In this document: positions 28,379-37,017 of the stretch, piece after piece
How the letters are laid out: each line of letters begins with the position of its first letter
Position numbering within the stretch: position 1 is the first letter of the stretch
Assembly: GCF_009760905.1 (NCBI RefSeq)
Contig: NZ_VIRW01000005.1
Location: 124,001 to 188,000 of the forward strand
Length of the DNA stretch: 64,000 nucleotides
DNA from: Chitinibacter sp. GC72
GTDB taxonomy: Bacteria > Pseudomonadota > Gammaproteobacteria > Burkholderiales > Chitinibacteraceae
Reading direction: 5' to 3'
The notes under the pieces: model-generated
The model's database searches: none
Told to the model about the DNA's origin: nothing
Seen by the model: only the letters and a program-made list of their open reading frames with translations
Translations under genes and position numbers: made by a program

Positions 28379-29578
28379 ATGGAGAATTTCAATTACTTTA
28401 ACCCCGTTAAAATGCTGTTCGGCAAGGGGCAGATAGATAATCTGACAGATGAAATACTGCCCTACGGTAAGCGAGTTCTACTCGTTTATGGCCAACATCA
28501 TCTGAAAGACACCGGGCTTTACGAAAAAGTAGTTAGCCAGTTTGCTAAAGCCGGCATTACCTGGTTCGAACTGGAAGGTGTACACCCCAATCCCCGCTAT
28601 CGTTTAGTCGAGGATGGCATCAACATTTGTCGCCAAGAAAATATTGAATTTGTACTCGGTATTGGCGGTGGCAGCGTAAGCGACACAGCCAAGGCAGTAG
28701 CTATCGGCACCCGAATGGATTCGGATATCTGGGATGCCTATGAAGACTTCAACTACGCGATGCACGACCCCGCCAAAGTCCCCAAGCATACGGTTGGTGA
28801 TGTGCTGCCTTTCGGTATCGTGATGACGAAAGCAGGCACCGGATCAGAATTTGATTACACCTCTGTGCTTTCCCGTCGCGAGACGCAAGAAAAGCTGATG
28901 ATCATTGATAAACGAATCTACGCCAAATTCTGCATTGATGACCCGGCTCTTACCTTGACGACCCCTCTGCAGGAAAGCATGTACGGCGTTGCCGACATCA
29001 TGACCCATTTCCTAGAGCAGTATTTTTCCCCTTCCAAAAATACGCTGGTTCTCGATGGCATCAAGGAAGGACAGCTCAAGGCAGTCATCGCTGCCGGGCG
29101 TCGCGTACAAGAAAACCTCAATGATTACGACGCGCGCAGTTACCTTCTATACGCGGCTGCGTGGGCCTGTGCCGACCAGAATATGTGCGGCGCCACCCCA
29201 GAATGGTCATCGCATTTGATCGAGCATGAACTGTCTGCCCAGACAGATCTTAATCATGGGCATGGCATGGCTATTGTGTATTCAGGCTGGATGCCTTATG
29301 TGCTGGAGGCTATTCCAGAACGCTTTGCCCAGTATGCCCAGAATGTCTGGGGTATCGAACGTAAAGGCCGTACGGACGTAGAGCTTGGCCGAGAAGGCAT
29401 CGAAAAAACCAAAGAATTCTGGCGTTCGCTGGGAATTACGCTAACGCTGTCTGAGGCTGGGGTCGATGAAAAATACATCGGATCGATTGCCAGCCAGGCA
29501 ATGCGCTTTGGTGCTGTTGGCTCGGCAAAAGCGTTGTCTGAAGCTGCCATTTCTGAAATTTTATATTCCGTCAAGTGA
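28379..29578 (+). CDS. Iron-containing alcohol dehydrogenase (island gene 5)
   Basis: Group III alcohol dehydrogenase of 399 aa, closest in motif to the YqhD/BdhA type that reduces aldehydes with NAD(P)H. Nucleotide motif GIGGGSVSDTAKA (about 94-106), metal ligands Asp and His in VADIMTH (about 206 and 210), His in LIEHELSA (about 283) and His in NHGHGMA (about 295). ATG 28379 has GAGG 7 nt upstream; ATG 28376 overlaps the Dabb stop and is also possible. Probably acts on an aldehyde made by another enzyme of the island; this is inference. Confidence 0.88.
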   Translation: MENFNYFNPVKMLFGKGQIDNLTDEILPYGKRVLLVYGQHHLKDTGLYEKVVSQFAKAGITWFELEGVHPNPRYRLVEDGINICRQENIEFVLGIGGGSVSDTAKAVAIGTRMDSDIWDAYEDFNYAMHDPAKVPKHTVGDVLPFGIVMTKAGTGSEFDYTSVLSRRETQEKLMIIDKRIYAKFCIDDPALTLTTPLQESMYGVADIMTHFLEQYFSPSKNTLVLDGIKEGQLKAVIAAGRRVQENLNDYDARSYLLYAAAWACADQNMCGATPEWSSHLIEHELSAQTDLNHGHGMAIVYSGWMPYVLEAIPERFAQYAQNVWGIERKGRTDVELGREGIEKTKEFWRSLGITLTLSEAGVDEKYIGSIASQAMRFGAVGSAKALSEAAISEILYSVK

Positions 29579-29585
29579 GACAAAC

Positions 29586-29987
29586 ATGGCTGATAACTAC
29601 CTAACTACGGCTGAAGTGGTCGAGCGCTATTTCAGTGCAGTAAATGCTGGCGACTGGAATGAGTGGCTTACGCTATTTGCAGATGATGTCGTACTGATAG
29701 AGCCTATTGGCACTATTGAGGGCCTAGAAAACCTTCGCAATGGTGTGGGTGTTCTGACTAAGGTTTACAGTTCGTTCCAGAATAACTTGCTCAGTTACTT
29801 CGTGAATGGCGAGCACGCAGCGGCCCAGACTCATATTTCTGCTGTAACGGCTAGCGGGGGCAAAATCGAAGTTGATGTCTGCAATACTTATACCATTCGG
29901 AACGGCAAAATTTCACACCAAAAAAACTATCTGGATAGCAAAGAGTTGCAACCGTTTCTGGATGAGTTGAAAAAGCAGGGTTATTGA
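29586..29987 (+). CDS. SnoaL-like NTF2-fold protein (island gene 6)
   Basis: Soluble 133-aa protein. The start region YLTTAEVVERYFSAVNAGDWNEW, then FADDVVLIEPIG and a C-terminal strand pair, are typical of SnoaL/ketosteroid-isomerase-like domains with a polar cavity. It follows the dehydrogenase by 7 bp. A longer in-frame version from 29466 would overlap the dehydrogenase and is not supported. Could be a cyclase, isomerase or dehydratase; the residues seen do not discriminate. Confidence 0.75.
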   Translation: MADNYLTTAEVVERYFSAVNAGDWNEWLTLFADDVVLIEPIGTIEGLENLRNGVGVLTKVYSSFQNNLLSYFVNGEHAAAQTHISAVTASGGKIEVDVCNTYTIRNGKISHQKNYLDSKELQPFLDELKKQGY

Positions 29988-30046
29988 ACGCAGCATAATT
30001 TAATTGGCTAAAAAAACGAAATAAATCCAACTGCGGAGTATCAGTT

Positions 30047-30493
30047 ATGAACGGCATCCGATTTTCCCATATTGCTTTGAATTGCAAAGACCCCATTGCA
30101 CAGGAGGAGTTCTATACTCGGCATTTCGGATTTGAGCGTGCACGAGTGTACGATCCTGGCTCACATGAGGTGGTCATGATCAGGCTTGGAGACTGCTATA
30201 TCGAACTATTTGCCGCAAGGAAGGAACGACAGCTCGCCCCGCCGGAAAAGGATGGCTATGACAGCGTTGGTATGCGCCACTTCTGTTTCGAGGTTGATGA
30301 TCTTGATGCACTACTTGCCGCCATGGGCGACGAGGCGGTGATTACGCTGGGACCTTTGGATATGGGGCAATACATCGAAAACATGAAAGTAACCTGGATC
30401 AAGGATCCCGAGGGCAACATCATCGAGCTGAATCAGGGTTATCGAGATCAGATTACACCTCCTGCCTTTGACGCAAAACTCAAGGTAACCTAG
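30047..30493 (+). CDS. VOC (glyoxalase/dioxygenase superfamily) protein (island gene 7)
   Basis: 148-aa vicinal-oxygen-chelate protein with two beta-alpha-beta-beta-beta modules. Four possible metal ligands are in the expected places: H8 (FSHIALNC), E53 (YIELFA), H78 (MRHFCFEVDD) and E127 (NIIELNQ), so a metalloenzyme such as a glyoxalase I-like lyase, epimerase or dioxygenase is likely. GGAG lies about 10 nt before the ATG. The next gene is 151 bp away, the largest gap in the operon. Confidence 0.82.
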   Translation: MNGIRFSHIALNCKDPIAQEEFYTRHFGFERARVYDPGSHEVVMIRLGDCYIELFAARKERQLAPPEKDGYDSVGMRHFCFEVDDLDALLAAMGDEAVITLGPLDMGQYIENMKVTWIKDPEGNIIELNQGYRDQITPPAFDAKLKVT

Positions 30494-30529
30494 CCATGAG
30501 TTGAAAGATGTTAGCTGGCACTTAAAGTT

Positions 30530-30552
30530 GCATATCTCGCAGGCAGATATGC
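30530..30552. other. Small hairpin in the island's largest intergenic gap
   Basis: GCATATCT pairs perfectly with AGATATGC around a 7-nt loop, within the 151-bp gap between the VOC and second DJ-1/PfpI genes. No T-tract, so not a terminator; it might be an operator or RNA-processing site. Confidence 0.4.
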
Positions 30553-30644
30553 CTAACTCGCGACTAGAGTTCCAGATTACGTGCCCGCTATTTGTTTGTC
30601 GATGATATTGGCAAGATTTTCCAACTAATCGGAGCTATGCGTAT

Positions 30645-31223
30645 ATGAATAATTTAGCGCTTGCAGGCAAGAAAATTGCCGTACTAATCGAATCGGATTT
30701 TTACGAGAACGAAATCCATTACTACCAGCACCGTTTTCCCGAAGAAGGAGTCGAACTGCATTTCCTTACCCGCCTCTGGGGACAATCCTCCATTACCTTC
30801 ACGGGCCATGAGTACAAAGCGCCCTTGCAGGTGAACGAGAGTTTCGAGGGCATGAGCGATGAGGAACTGCGCAGCTTCGCGGCCGTGATTGTGCCTTCCG
30901 GTATGGTGGCGGATCGCTTGCGTTATACGGAGGATGTCAGCAAAACCCCGCCTGCCACCACATTTCTGGCGCGCGCCTTTGCTCAGCCCGGCATTCTCAA
31001 GGGCATCATCTGCCACGGCTTGTGGCTGACTGCGCCGGACACCAGCCTGGTGAAGGGGCGTCGTCTGACTTGCCACAACAACCTGCTGGGTGATGCCAAA
31101 GCCTACGGCGCAGAGTACGTGGATGCCGACATGGTGGATGATGGTGATCTGATAACTGCTCGTACTGGAGGCCATTGCCATTTGCTGGCGCGCCAGATTA
31201 TTGAGCGCTTGCGGGCCGCCTGA
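30645..31223 (+). CDS. DJ-1/PfpI family protein (island gene 8)
   Basis: 192-aa PfpI-type protein, shorter than and divergent from island gene 1. The nucleophile elbow is GIICHGLWL (C123 followed by H124, as in PfpI/YhbO-type proteins), and an early acidic residue in FYENEI (about 20-24) fits the conserved Glu of the family. PfpI relatives have been described as proteases, glyoxalases or deglycases; assignment among these is disputed. The membrane protein follows after 15 bp. Confidence 0.82.
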   Translation: MNNLALAGKKIAVLIESDFYENEIHYYQHRFPEEGVELHFLTRLWGQSSITFTGHEYKAPLQVNESFEGMSDEELRSFAAVIVPSGMVADRLRYTEDVSKTPPATTFLARAFAQPGILKGIICHGLWLTAPDTSLVKGRRLTCHNNLLGDAKAYGAEYVDADMVDDGDLITARTGGHCHLLARQIIERLRAA

Positions 31224-31238
31224 GCAGAGCCATCACTC

Positions 31239-32018
31239 ATGTCCAATCTGCGCAAAATAGTGGCCGTGCTGGCAAGTAGCCCCTGGCTGGCGCTGCTGAC
31301 CGGGTTAACGATTGCCCTGCTCGGGGCAATTGATCTGCTTGAAACTCGCCGGGGGGTCGTGGAAGCCACGACTACGGGTGAGTTGGCGTTGGTGCTCACC
31401 GGTGCTCAGCAAGTCTTTATTGGCTTGATCAACCTGATCGCGGGTTCCCGATTACTGGGGGTCGGGTTGCTGGGGACGCCAACCACGGCCCGGCATCCGG
31501 CCATGCAAGGATTGTTCAAAGGCTATGTAGAAAATCCCAAGCTCAATCTCTTTCTTAGTTTGTCGATGCTGCTCCTGGTGGGATATCAGGGATGGCAAGA
31601 CTGGGTACTGGGCGGCCTAGGGCAGGCTCGCTCGGTGTGGTATTTCGGCTTGGGTCTGATTGCATTGTTGGCATTTGCACGCAGCCTTTCGAGTTTGATA
31701 TTGGCGTTGGGGTTGCTTTCAGATGCTGAACAGAGGGGGCGTTTCTCTATTTGGCTTGCCGATTGTTTGTATGAGCAATTGCAGAAGCCTTGGCTATTGC
31801 TGAGCGTTGCAGCCGTTTGTCTTCTGTTAGGTATGGCCGAGGAGCTGTTTTTTGTCGTCTCTCAGGCTGGCACAGCGCAATTCATTGCGCATTATGGGAT
31901 GCTGCTTTTTGTTCTTCTTGAAGCCAGCAAGCTGCTCCCTATTCTTTTTCCTGCTGCCGTCCTCGCTAATAAGGGAATGACGGCATCGCACCTAAAATCA
32001 ACTGACTCTACCAATTAA
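31239..32018 (+). CDS. Multi-spanning membrane protein of unknown family (island gene 9)
   Basis: 259 aa with about six hydrophobic helices (near 14-30, 47-70, 100-122, 130-160, 185-205, 215-240). No family recognised. Conserved-looking polar residues include LLETRRG after the first helix and GMAEELFF in the fifth. The only membrane protein of the operon apart from the last gene, so an exporter, importer or membrane anchor for the pathway is conceivable. Spacing of 15 bp to both neighbours points to co-expression. Confidence 0.65.
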   Translation: MSNLRKIVAVLASSPWLALLTGLTIALLGAIDLLETRRGVVEATTTGELALVLTGAQQVFIGLINLIAGSRLLGVGLLGTPTTARHPAMQGLFKGYVENPKLNLFLSLSMLLLVGYQGWQDWVLGGLGQARSVWYFGLGLIALLAFARSLSSLILALGLLSDAEQRGRFSIWLADCLYEQLQKPWLLLSVAAVCLLLGMAEELFFVVSQAGTAQFIAHYGMLLFVLLEASKLLPILFPAAVLANKGMTASHLKSTDSTN

Positions 32019-32033
32019 CGCTAGGAGAACAAA

Positions 32034-34142
32034 ATGGATGCTATGCAATTCACTTTTTCCGATTTGATTATGGGATATGTCAAGGCTTTTGAGTGGGAGC
32101 GCAAGGAGTACTTTATCCTTAGCACTAGTGATGGCCGCGAGTTCGAAGTTAAACTTGGTGATAATTGCTACGCTGAGATTATCCGCAATCTTGGCGAGGG
32201 ATTCATCTCCACTGAACAGATTCAGAATATGCTCAAGCCTGGGCGATTCTGTTTCGTGTATGGCATTTTTTACCCAGAAAATGGCGTGACCCGTTTCGAA
32301 GCCAAGCATATTGTGTTCGCCGGTAGAAACGAAGACGCCTATGTGTTCGAGCAGCAGGACTGGTGGGTGCGGCAAATTCGCCAACTGGCAGATTTTTATG
32401 TGAATGCCGAGTTCGGTGATGGCCCGATCGATTATCGACATTATCGCACTCAAATTACCGCCGATGGGCGAACCACTGGTGATTATCGTCAGGAAACCGA
32501 TACCATTTCCCGCCTCGTGTACGGTTTTGCGTCAGCTTACTTGCTAACAGGCAATGATCGTTATCTCGAAGCCGCCGAAGAGGGTACCAACTATCTGCGC
32601 GATCATTTCCGTTGCCAGAACGCCAGTGAACAGTACTGCTACTGGTATCACGCGATTGATGTGGTGGGGGATCATGAGCGCAAGATATTTGCTTCTGAGT
32701 TTGGCGATGATTTCGATGCGCTGCCTGCGTACGAGCAGATCTACGCGCTGGCAGGTCCAACACAAACCTTTCGTATTACCGGCGATACACGGATTGCCAG
32801 CGATATTCAGCAAACCATTAATATGTTCCAGAAATATTACCTCGACCCGAAACAAGGGGGCTACTGGTCACATCTTGACCCGGTAACCTTCGATGGCGAA
32901 GCTGAATCACTGGATCGTAACCGTGCACGTAAAAACTGGAACTCCGTGGGGGATCATGCGCCGGCATACCTGATCAATGCGGTGCTCGCGACAGATCGGG
33001 CCGAGTGGAAAACCATGCTGGAGTACTGCGCAGATACCATCACGCAGCATTTTCCCGATTATGCGAACAGCGCGTTCGTCAATGAGAAATTCCATGCGGA
33101 CTGGAGCCACGATCAGACATGGGGCTGGCAACAGAACCGTGCCGTGGTTGGGCATAATCTGAAAATTGCCTGGAATCTGTCGCGAATCCGTTCGATGGTC
33201 GACAAGCCCGAGTACCGCGAGTTTGCCACCCGTATCGCCTCCTTGATGCCCGAGCACGGCATGGATAAGCAGCGGGGGGGCTGGTATGACGTGGTTGCCC
33301 GTACCCTCGGGGAAGGCGAGCAGTGGCACCGTTTTGCCTGGCATGACCGCAAGGCCTGGTGGCAGCAGGAGCAGGGCATTCTGGCCTACCTGATCATGTA
33401 CGGTCTGGACAAGAAACCGGAATATCAGAAGCTGGCGCGAGAATCGTCGGCCTTCTACAACGCCTGGTTCCTTGACCATGATGTTGGTGGCGTCTATTTC
33501 AATGTGCTGGCCAATGGCATGCCTTACATGCTGGGCAACGAGCGGATGAAGGGCAGCCATTCGATGGCTGGCTACCATAGCTTTGAGTTGTGCTATCTGG
33601 CTGCGGTATATACTAACCTGCTGATTACCCGTCAGCCACTCGATCTCTTTTTCAAGCCGCGCCCCGAGGCTGATCGCACCTTGCGCGTTGCTCCCGATAT
33701 GCTGCCGACTGGTAGCGTGCGCATCGAGTCGGTCACCATCGATGGTCAACCCTTCACAGGTTTTGATGCCGAGGCCCTCACCGTTCAGTTGCCTGTGAGC
33801 GACACCGCTCTGCGCGTCAAGGTTCAACTAATGCCTACCGATGGTTTGGTGCATTTCAATCTGGTGGTGGATGGCAACTGCATGACCCTCACGGGGGATC
33901 TCGACACGCTGGCGGCACCGTATTTCCGCACTCGTCTGGCAGAGCTGATCGCCAGCAATCCGGACAATGTTACGCTTGATGTGAGCAAACTGGCGCATCT
34001 GTCAGATGCGGGCTTGCGCGTGTTGGCCTTTGAAAGAGGCAAGCTCTCTGCAGGTGGTCGCCTGACCATCATTGGCGCCAATGACGAGATCAAGTCGAAG
34101 TTGATGGCTGAGGAACTCGGCGAAGAAGTCGTACTGGCCTGA
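32034..34142 (+). CDS. AGE-family epimerase/isomerase fused to a STAS domain (island gene 10)
   Basis: 702-aa protein. Residues 1-105 form a beta-rich domain of unknown type; 110-535 show the (alpha/alpha)6-barrel pattern of N-acylglucosamine 2-epimerases and related sugar isomerases, rich in Trp/His (for example WSHDQTWGWQQNRAVVGHNL and WHDRKAWWQQEQ); a short beta segment follows; the last about 100 residues are a STAS domain (LDVSKLAHLSDAGLRVLAF). STAS domains normally serve in signalling or transporter regulation, so the fusion is unusual. AGGAG precedes the ATG. A terminator follows. Confidence 0.8.
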   Translation: MDAMQFTFSDLIMGYVKAFEWERKEYFILSTSDGREFEVKLGDNCYAEIIRNLGEGFISTEQIQNMLKPGRFCFVYGIFYPENGVTRFEAKHIVFAGRNEDAYVFEQQDWWVRQIRQLADFYVNAEFGDGPIDYRHYRTQITADGRTTGDYRQETDTISRLVYGFASAYLLTGNDRYLEAAEEGTNYLRDHFRCQNASEQYCYWYHAIDVVGDHERKIFASEFGDDFDALPAYEQIYALAGPTQTFRITGDTRIASDIQQTINMFQKYYLDPKQGGYWSHLDPVTFDGEAESLDRNRARKNWNSVGDHAPAYLINAVLATDRAEWKTMLEYCADTITQHFPDYANSAFVNEKFHADWSHDQTWGWQQNRAVVGHNLKIAWNLSRIRSMVDKPEYREFATRIASLMPEHGMDKQRGGWYDVVARTLGEGEQWHRFAWHDRKAWWQQEQGILAYLIMYGLDKKPEYQKLARESSAFYNAWFLDHDVGGVYFNVLANGMPYMLGNERMKGSHSMAGYHSFELCYLAAVYTNLLITRQPLDLFFKPRPEADRTLRVAPDMLPTGSVRIESVTIDGQPFTGFDAEALTVQLPVSDTALRVKVQLMPTDGLVHFNLVVDGNCMTLTGDLDTLAAPYFRTRLAELIASNPDNVTLDVSKLAHLSDAGLRVLAFERGKLSAGGRLTIIGANDEIKSKLMAEELGEEVVLA

Positions 34143-34153
34143 GGGCATACCTT

Positions 34154-34186
34154 AAACAGCCCCATTTTTGACGGGGCTGTTTTTTC
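34154..34186 (+). terminator. Intrinsic terminator within the island
   Basis: ACAGCCCC (34156-34163) pairs with GGGGCTGT (34173-34180) and runs into TTTTTT. It ends the main island transcript before glgX, whose ribosome site is just beyond, so glgX may depend on read-through or on its own promoter. Confidence 0.85.
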
Positions 34187-34203
34187 ACTCATGGAGAACA
34201 AGC

Positions 34204-36273
34204 ATGGTCCAGTTTGCAACCCAGGCAGGCCGTCCTCATCCGCTTGGCGCCACGCCGTGCGACGAAGGGGTTAATTTTTCACTGTATTCCCAGGATGCCA
34301 CCCACATCGAGTTGCTGCTGTTTGCTCGACCGGATGATCAGGAGCCATCACAAACCATCGTGCTGAACCCTGAAAGCAACCGCAGTTTCTTTTTCTGGCA
34401 TGTGCTGGTGGAGGGGCTCAAGCCGGGTTGGCATTACGCCTACCGGGTTGATGGTCCACAGCAGCCAGAGCAAGGGCTGCGCTTTAACCCGGCCAAGGTA
34501 TTGCTTGATCCGTATGCCAAGGGAATCAGCAATCTGCTTTGGGATCGGGCCGCCGCCTGCGGCGATGGCGACAATCTGCACCATGCCATGCGCTGTGAAG
34601 TCGTTGATACGCGCGATTATGACTGGGAGGGAGACAAGCCACTGGGGCGGCGAATGGCCGATTCGGTGATTTACGAGTTGCATGTCCGCGGTTTTACGGC
34701 CAGCAGTGATCTGCCCAAGGCGGGCACCTTCCGCGCCCTGATCGAGAAAATTCCTTACCTGCAGGAATTGGGCGTCACGGCGGTTGAATTACTGCCTGTG
34801 TTTGATTTTGATGAAACCGAGGTACTGAGGGTGCTGCCTGATGGCAGCTCGCTGAAAAATTTCTGGGGCTATTCCACTGTTGGCTATTTCGCGCCGGAAA
34901 ACAGTTTCTGCGCGAGTGCCCACGAAGGTGCGCACATCAACGAACTGCGCGATCTGGTAAAGGCCCTGCATGCCGCAGATATCGAGATCATTCTGGACGT
35001 GGTGTTCAATCACACCAATGAAGGCAATCACCTCGGGCCTACCCTGCACTTCAAGGGGATCGATAACCGCACCTATTACATTCTGGTCGATGGTCAGCCG
35101 CAGTACTACATGGACTACACCGGTTGCGGCAACACCGTGAACAGCAATCACCCCATTACCGATAAATTCATTCAGGATTGTCTGGAGTACTGGGTTCGCG
35201 AGTTTCACATTGACGGCTTCCGTTTCGATGAAGGATCCATCCTGTCTCGTGATGAGTCCGGTCGACCCATGCGCCATCCCCCGGTGCTGTGGAATCTGGA
35301 ACTATCGGAAACCTTTTGTGATACCAAGCTGATCGCCGAAGCGTGGGATGCCGCAGGGCTGTACCAAATCGGCAGCTTTCCAGGCATGCGCTGGGCGGAG
35401 TGGAACGGCCGCTACCGCGATGATGTCCGGCGATTTGTCCGTGGTGATCCGGGTTTGGTCGGGGCGGTGGCCACCCGCATTGCCGGCAGTGCCGATATTT
35501 ATCAGTGGAATGGCCGCGGCCCGGAAAACTCGGTCAATTTCATTGCCTGTCACGATGGTTTTACCCTGATGGATCTGGTTTCCTACAACGGCAAGCATAA
35601 CGACTGCAATGGCGAAGGGAATCGGGATGGCATTGATGACAATCTAAGCTGGAACTGCGGGCAGGAAGGCCCGTGTGAAGATCCGGGTGTGATTGCCTTG
35701 CGCAAGCGGCAGATCAAGAATTTTGCCGCCATTTTGCTGTTGTCGCAGGGGGTGCCGATGTTGATGGCCGGTGACGAATTTGGCCGCAGTCAGCAGGGCA
35801 ACAACAATGCCTATTGCCAGGACAATGCGATCAGCTGGCTTGATTGGTCCTTGCTGGATGCCAACCGCGACTTGTTTAAGTTTGTAAAAGGCATGATCGC
35901 CCTGCGCCGGCGCTGCAGCCAGCTGCGCCGCTGGGATTATTTCGAGGGTGGGATCAATGCACGCGGGGTGGCGCAGATTGCCTGGCATGGCTGCATGCTG
36001 AATGCTCCCGGCTGGAGCGATCCCGATTGCCAGGTACTGGCGTTCACCCTTGGCGCGCTCGATGACAAGGAGCCGGATCTCCACATCATGCTCAATATGG
36101 CTGACCAGGCGCTGGGTTTTCAGATTCCGGAGCTGAACGGGCGGCACTGGCATCGTTATGCCGACAGTGCAATTGCGGGTGAGGCGGCGATGGACATGCA
36201 GGCTGGCACCGTAATTGAGGACGCCGAGTATCTGGTGTCCGGGCGCAGCGTGGTTGTGTTGCTCTCGAAGTGA
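34204..36273 (+). CDS. glgX: Glycogen debranching enzyme GlgX-type (GH13) (island gene 11)
   Basis: Cytoplasmic GH13 alpha-1,6-glucosidase of 689 aa acting on limit dextrins. An N-terminal CBM48-like domain (about 10-95) is followed by the TIM barrel with YELHVRGFT, DVVFNHT, GFRFDEGS (nucleophile Asp), IAEAWDA (acid/base Glu), CHDGFTLMDLVSYN and the GlgX-type loop HNDCNGEGNRDG. ATG 34204 has GGAG upstream. No other glycogen gene (glgA, B, C, P) is nearby, so its role here is probably tied to the island. Confidence 0.93.
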   Translation: MVQFATQAGRPHPLGATPCDEGVNFSLYSQDATHIELLLFARPDDQEPSQTIVLNPESNRSFFFWHVLVEGLKPGWHYAYRVDGPQQPEQGLRFNPAKVLLDPYAKGISNLLWDRAAACGDGDNLHHAMRCEVVDTRDYDWEGDKPLGRRMADSVIYELHVRGFTASSDLPKAGTFRALIEKIPYLQELGVTAVELLPVFDFDETEVLRVLPDGSSLKNFWGYSTVGYFAPENSFCASAHEGAHINELRDLVKALHAADIEIILDVVFNHTNEGNHLGPTLHFKGIDNRTYYILVDGQPQYYMDYTGCGNTVNSNHPITDKFIQDCLEYWVREFHIDGFRFDEGSILSRDESGRPMRHPPVLWNLELSETFCDTKLIAEAWDAAGLYQIGSFPGMRWAEWNGRYRDDVRRFVRGDPGLVGAVATRIAGSADIYQWNGRGPENSVNFIACHDGFTLMDLVSYNGKHNDCNGEGNRDGIDDNLSWNCGQEGPCEDPGVIALRKRQIKNFAAILLLSQGVPMLMAGDEFGRSQQGNNNAYCQDNAISWLDWSLLDANRDLFKFVKGMIALRRRCSQLRRWDYFEGGINARGVAQIAWHGCMLNAPGWSDPDCQVLAFTLGALDDKEPDLHIMLNMADQALGFQIPELNGRHWHRYADSAIAGEAAMDMQAGTVIEDAEYLVSGRSVVVLLSK

Positions 36274-36282
36274 GGTCGGAGC

Positions 36283-36861
36283 ATGTCGAGTGAGATTGAA
36301 GACATCGTTGCAGATAGTATCGAGGAGTTGGCTGTTGATGATCTGATTGAGAATCGGGAAGAATCAGAAGGCAATAACAGAACGCCACGCTGGGAGTTGT
36401 TTGTTGCCTTCACTTCGTCCATTCTGGCCGTGTTGTCGGCATTAGCGGCCCTTATGGCCACCTTTGCCTCAGATAAGGCGACAGTGGCATTGTCGAATGA
36501 GGGCTCTTTTTCATCCTCTGCTGAGGGACTAGATGCCAGTCGAACTGTGCTGCATGCCAAATTTGAAATACTGAAGGCAATGAACCAGAGCCCAAGTGAG
36601 GATGATTTGGCTGAGTTACAGCACTTGGATCGCAAGAGGAGTGAAATGCGAGCTCGAATCGCTAGCGCAGGAGCAGTCAGCGATCATCAATTAAAGGCGC
36701 ACGATCGGTTAGCCATCGCGGTAACTCTGTTTCAAGTGACCATGCTGTTGGGTGGGGTAGCCGTTATGGTTAAGCGGCGACTCGTCTGGTTTTTCGGCCT
36801 AGGTTTCAGCGCTGTAGGGTGTGTTTTTCTTCTGCTTGGCATGATGGGATACCTTTATTGA
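36283..36861 (+). CDS. DUF4337-like membrane protein (island gene 12)
   Basis: 192 aa. An acidic N-terminal region (about 1-33) precedes one helix (about 38-58), a soluble stretch that may form a coiled coil (about 85-140) and two C-terminal helices (about 143-160, 167-190). Layout and residues resemble DUF4337, with no known function; family call is moderate. It follows glgX by 9 bp with GGAGC before the ATG. Its stop codon lies against the remnant of another gene, so its 3' end coincides with the island boundary. Confidence 0.65.
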   Translation: MSSEIEDIVADSIEELAVDDLIENREESEGNNRTPRWELFVAFTSSILAVLSALAALMATFASDKATVALSNEGSFSSSAEGLDASRTVLHAKFEILKAMNQSPSEDDLAELQHLDRKRSEMRARIASAGAVSDHQLKAHDRLAIAVTLFQVTMLLGGVAVMVKRRLVWFFGLGFSAVGCVFLLLGMMGYLY

Positions 36862-36943
36862 ACCTGAGCAGCAATTCCAGTTGAACTACGTGTACGCCGC
36901 TTTGTGCATGGTGGGGGCGGTGTATTTCATGTTCCGCACTTGA
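36860..36943 (+). pseudogene. C-terminal remnant of a DMT-family (DUF486) membrane protein
   Basis: In a frame different from the preceding gene, the sequence reads EPEQQFQLNYVYAALCMVG then AVYFMFRT and a stop. This strongly resembles the last helix and C-terminus of DUF486/DMT small membrane proteins. No start codon or the first three helices are present upstream, where the island gene lies instead. The simplest reading is that the island replaced the 5' three quarters of this gene. The family call rests on recall of the motif. Confidence 0.6.
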
Positions 36944-36963
36944 ATCGGCGGCAATGACGCACA

Positions 36964-36993
36964 TTCACGAATAAATCAGTTCCGCGTTATAAT
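36964..36993 (+). promoter_or_regulatory. Sigma-70-type promoter of fmdB-DUF502
   Basis: -35 TTCACG (36964-36969), 18-bp spacer, perfect -10 TATAAT (36988-36993), giving a leader of about 20 nt with the ribosome site AAAGGAG before the ATG at 37018. It lies directly after the DMT remnant. Confidence 0.7.
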
Positions 36994-37017
36994 GCTGCGT
37001 TCTGGAAAGGAGTTCTT

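Noticed and set aside
32907-33827. 306-aa minus-strand open frame inside the AGE-STAS gene
   Set aside because: Antisense shadow of a conserved coding sequence.
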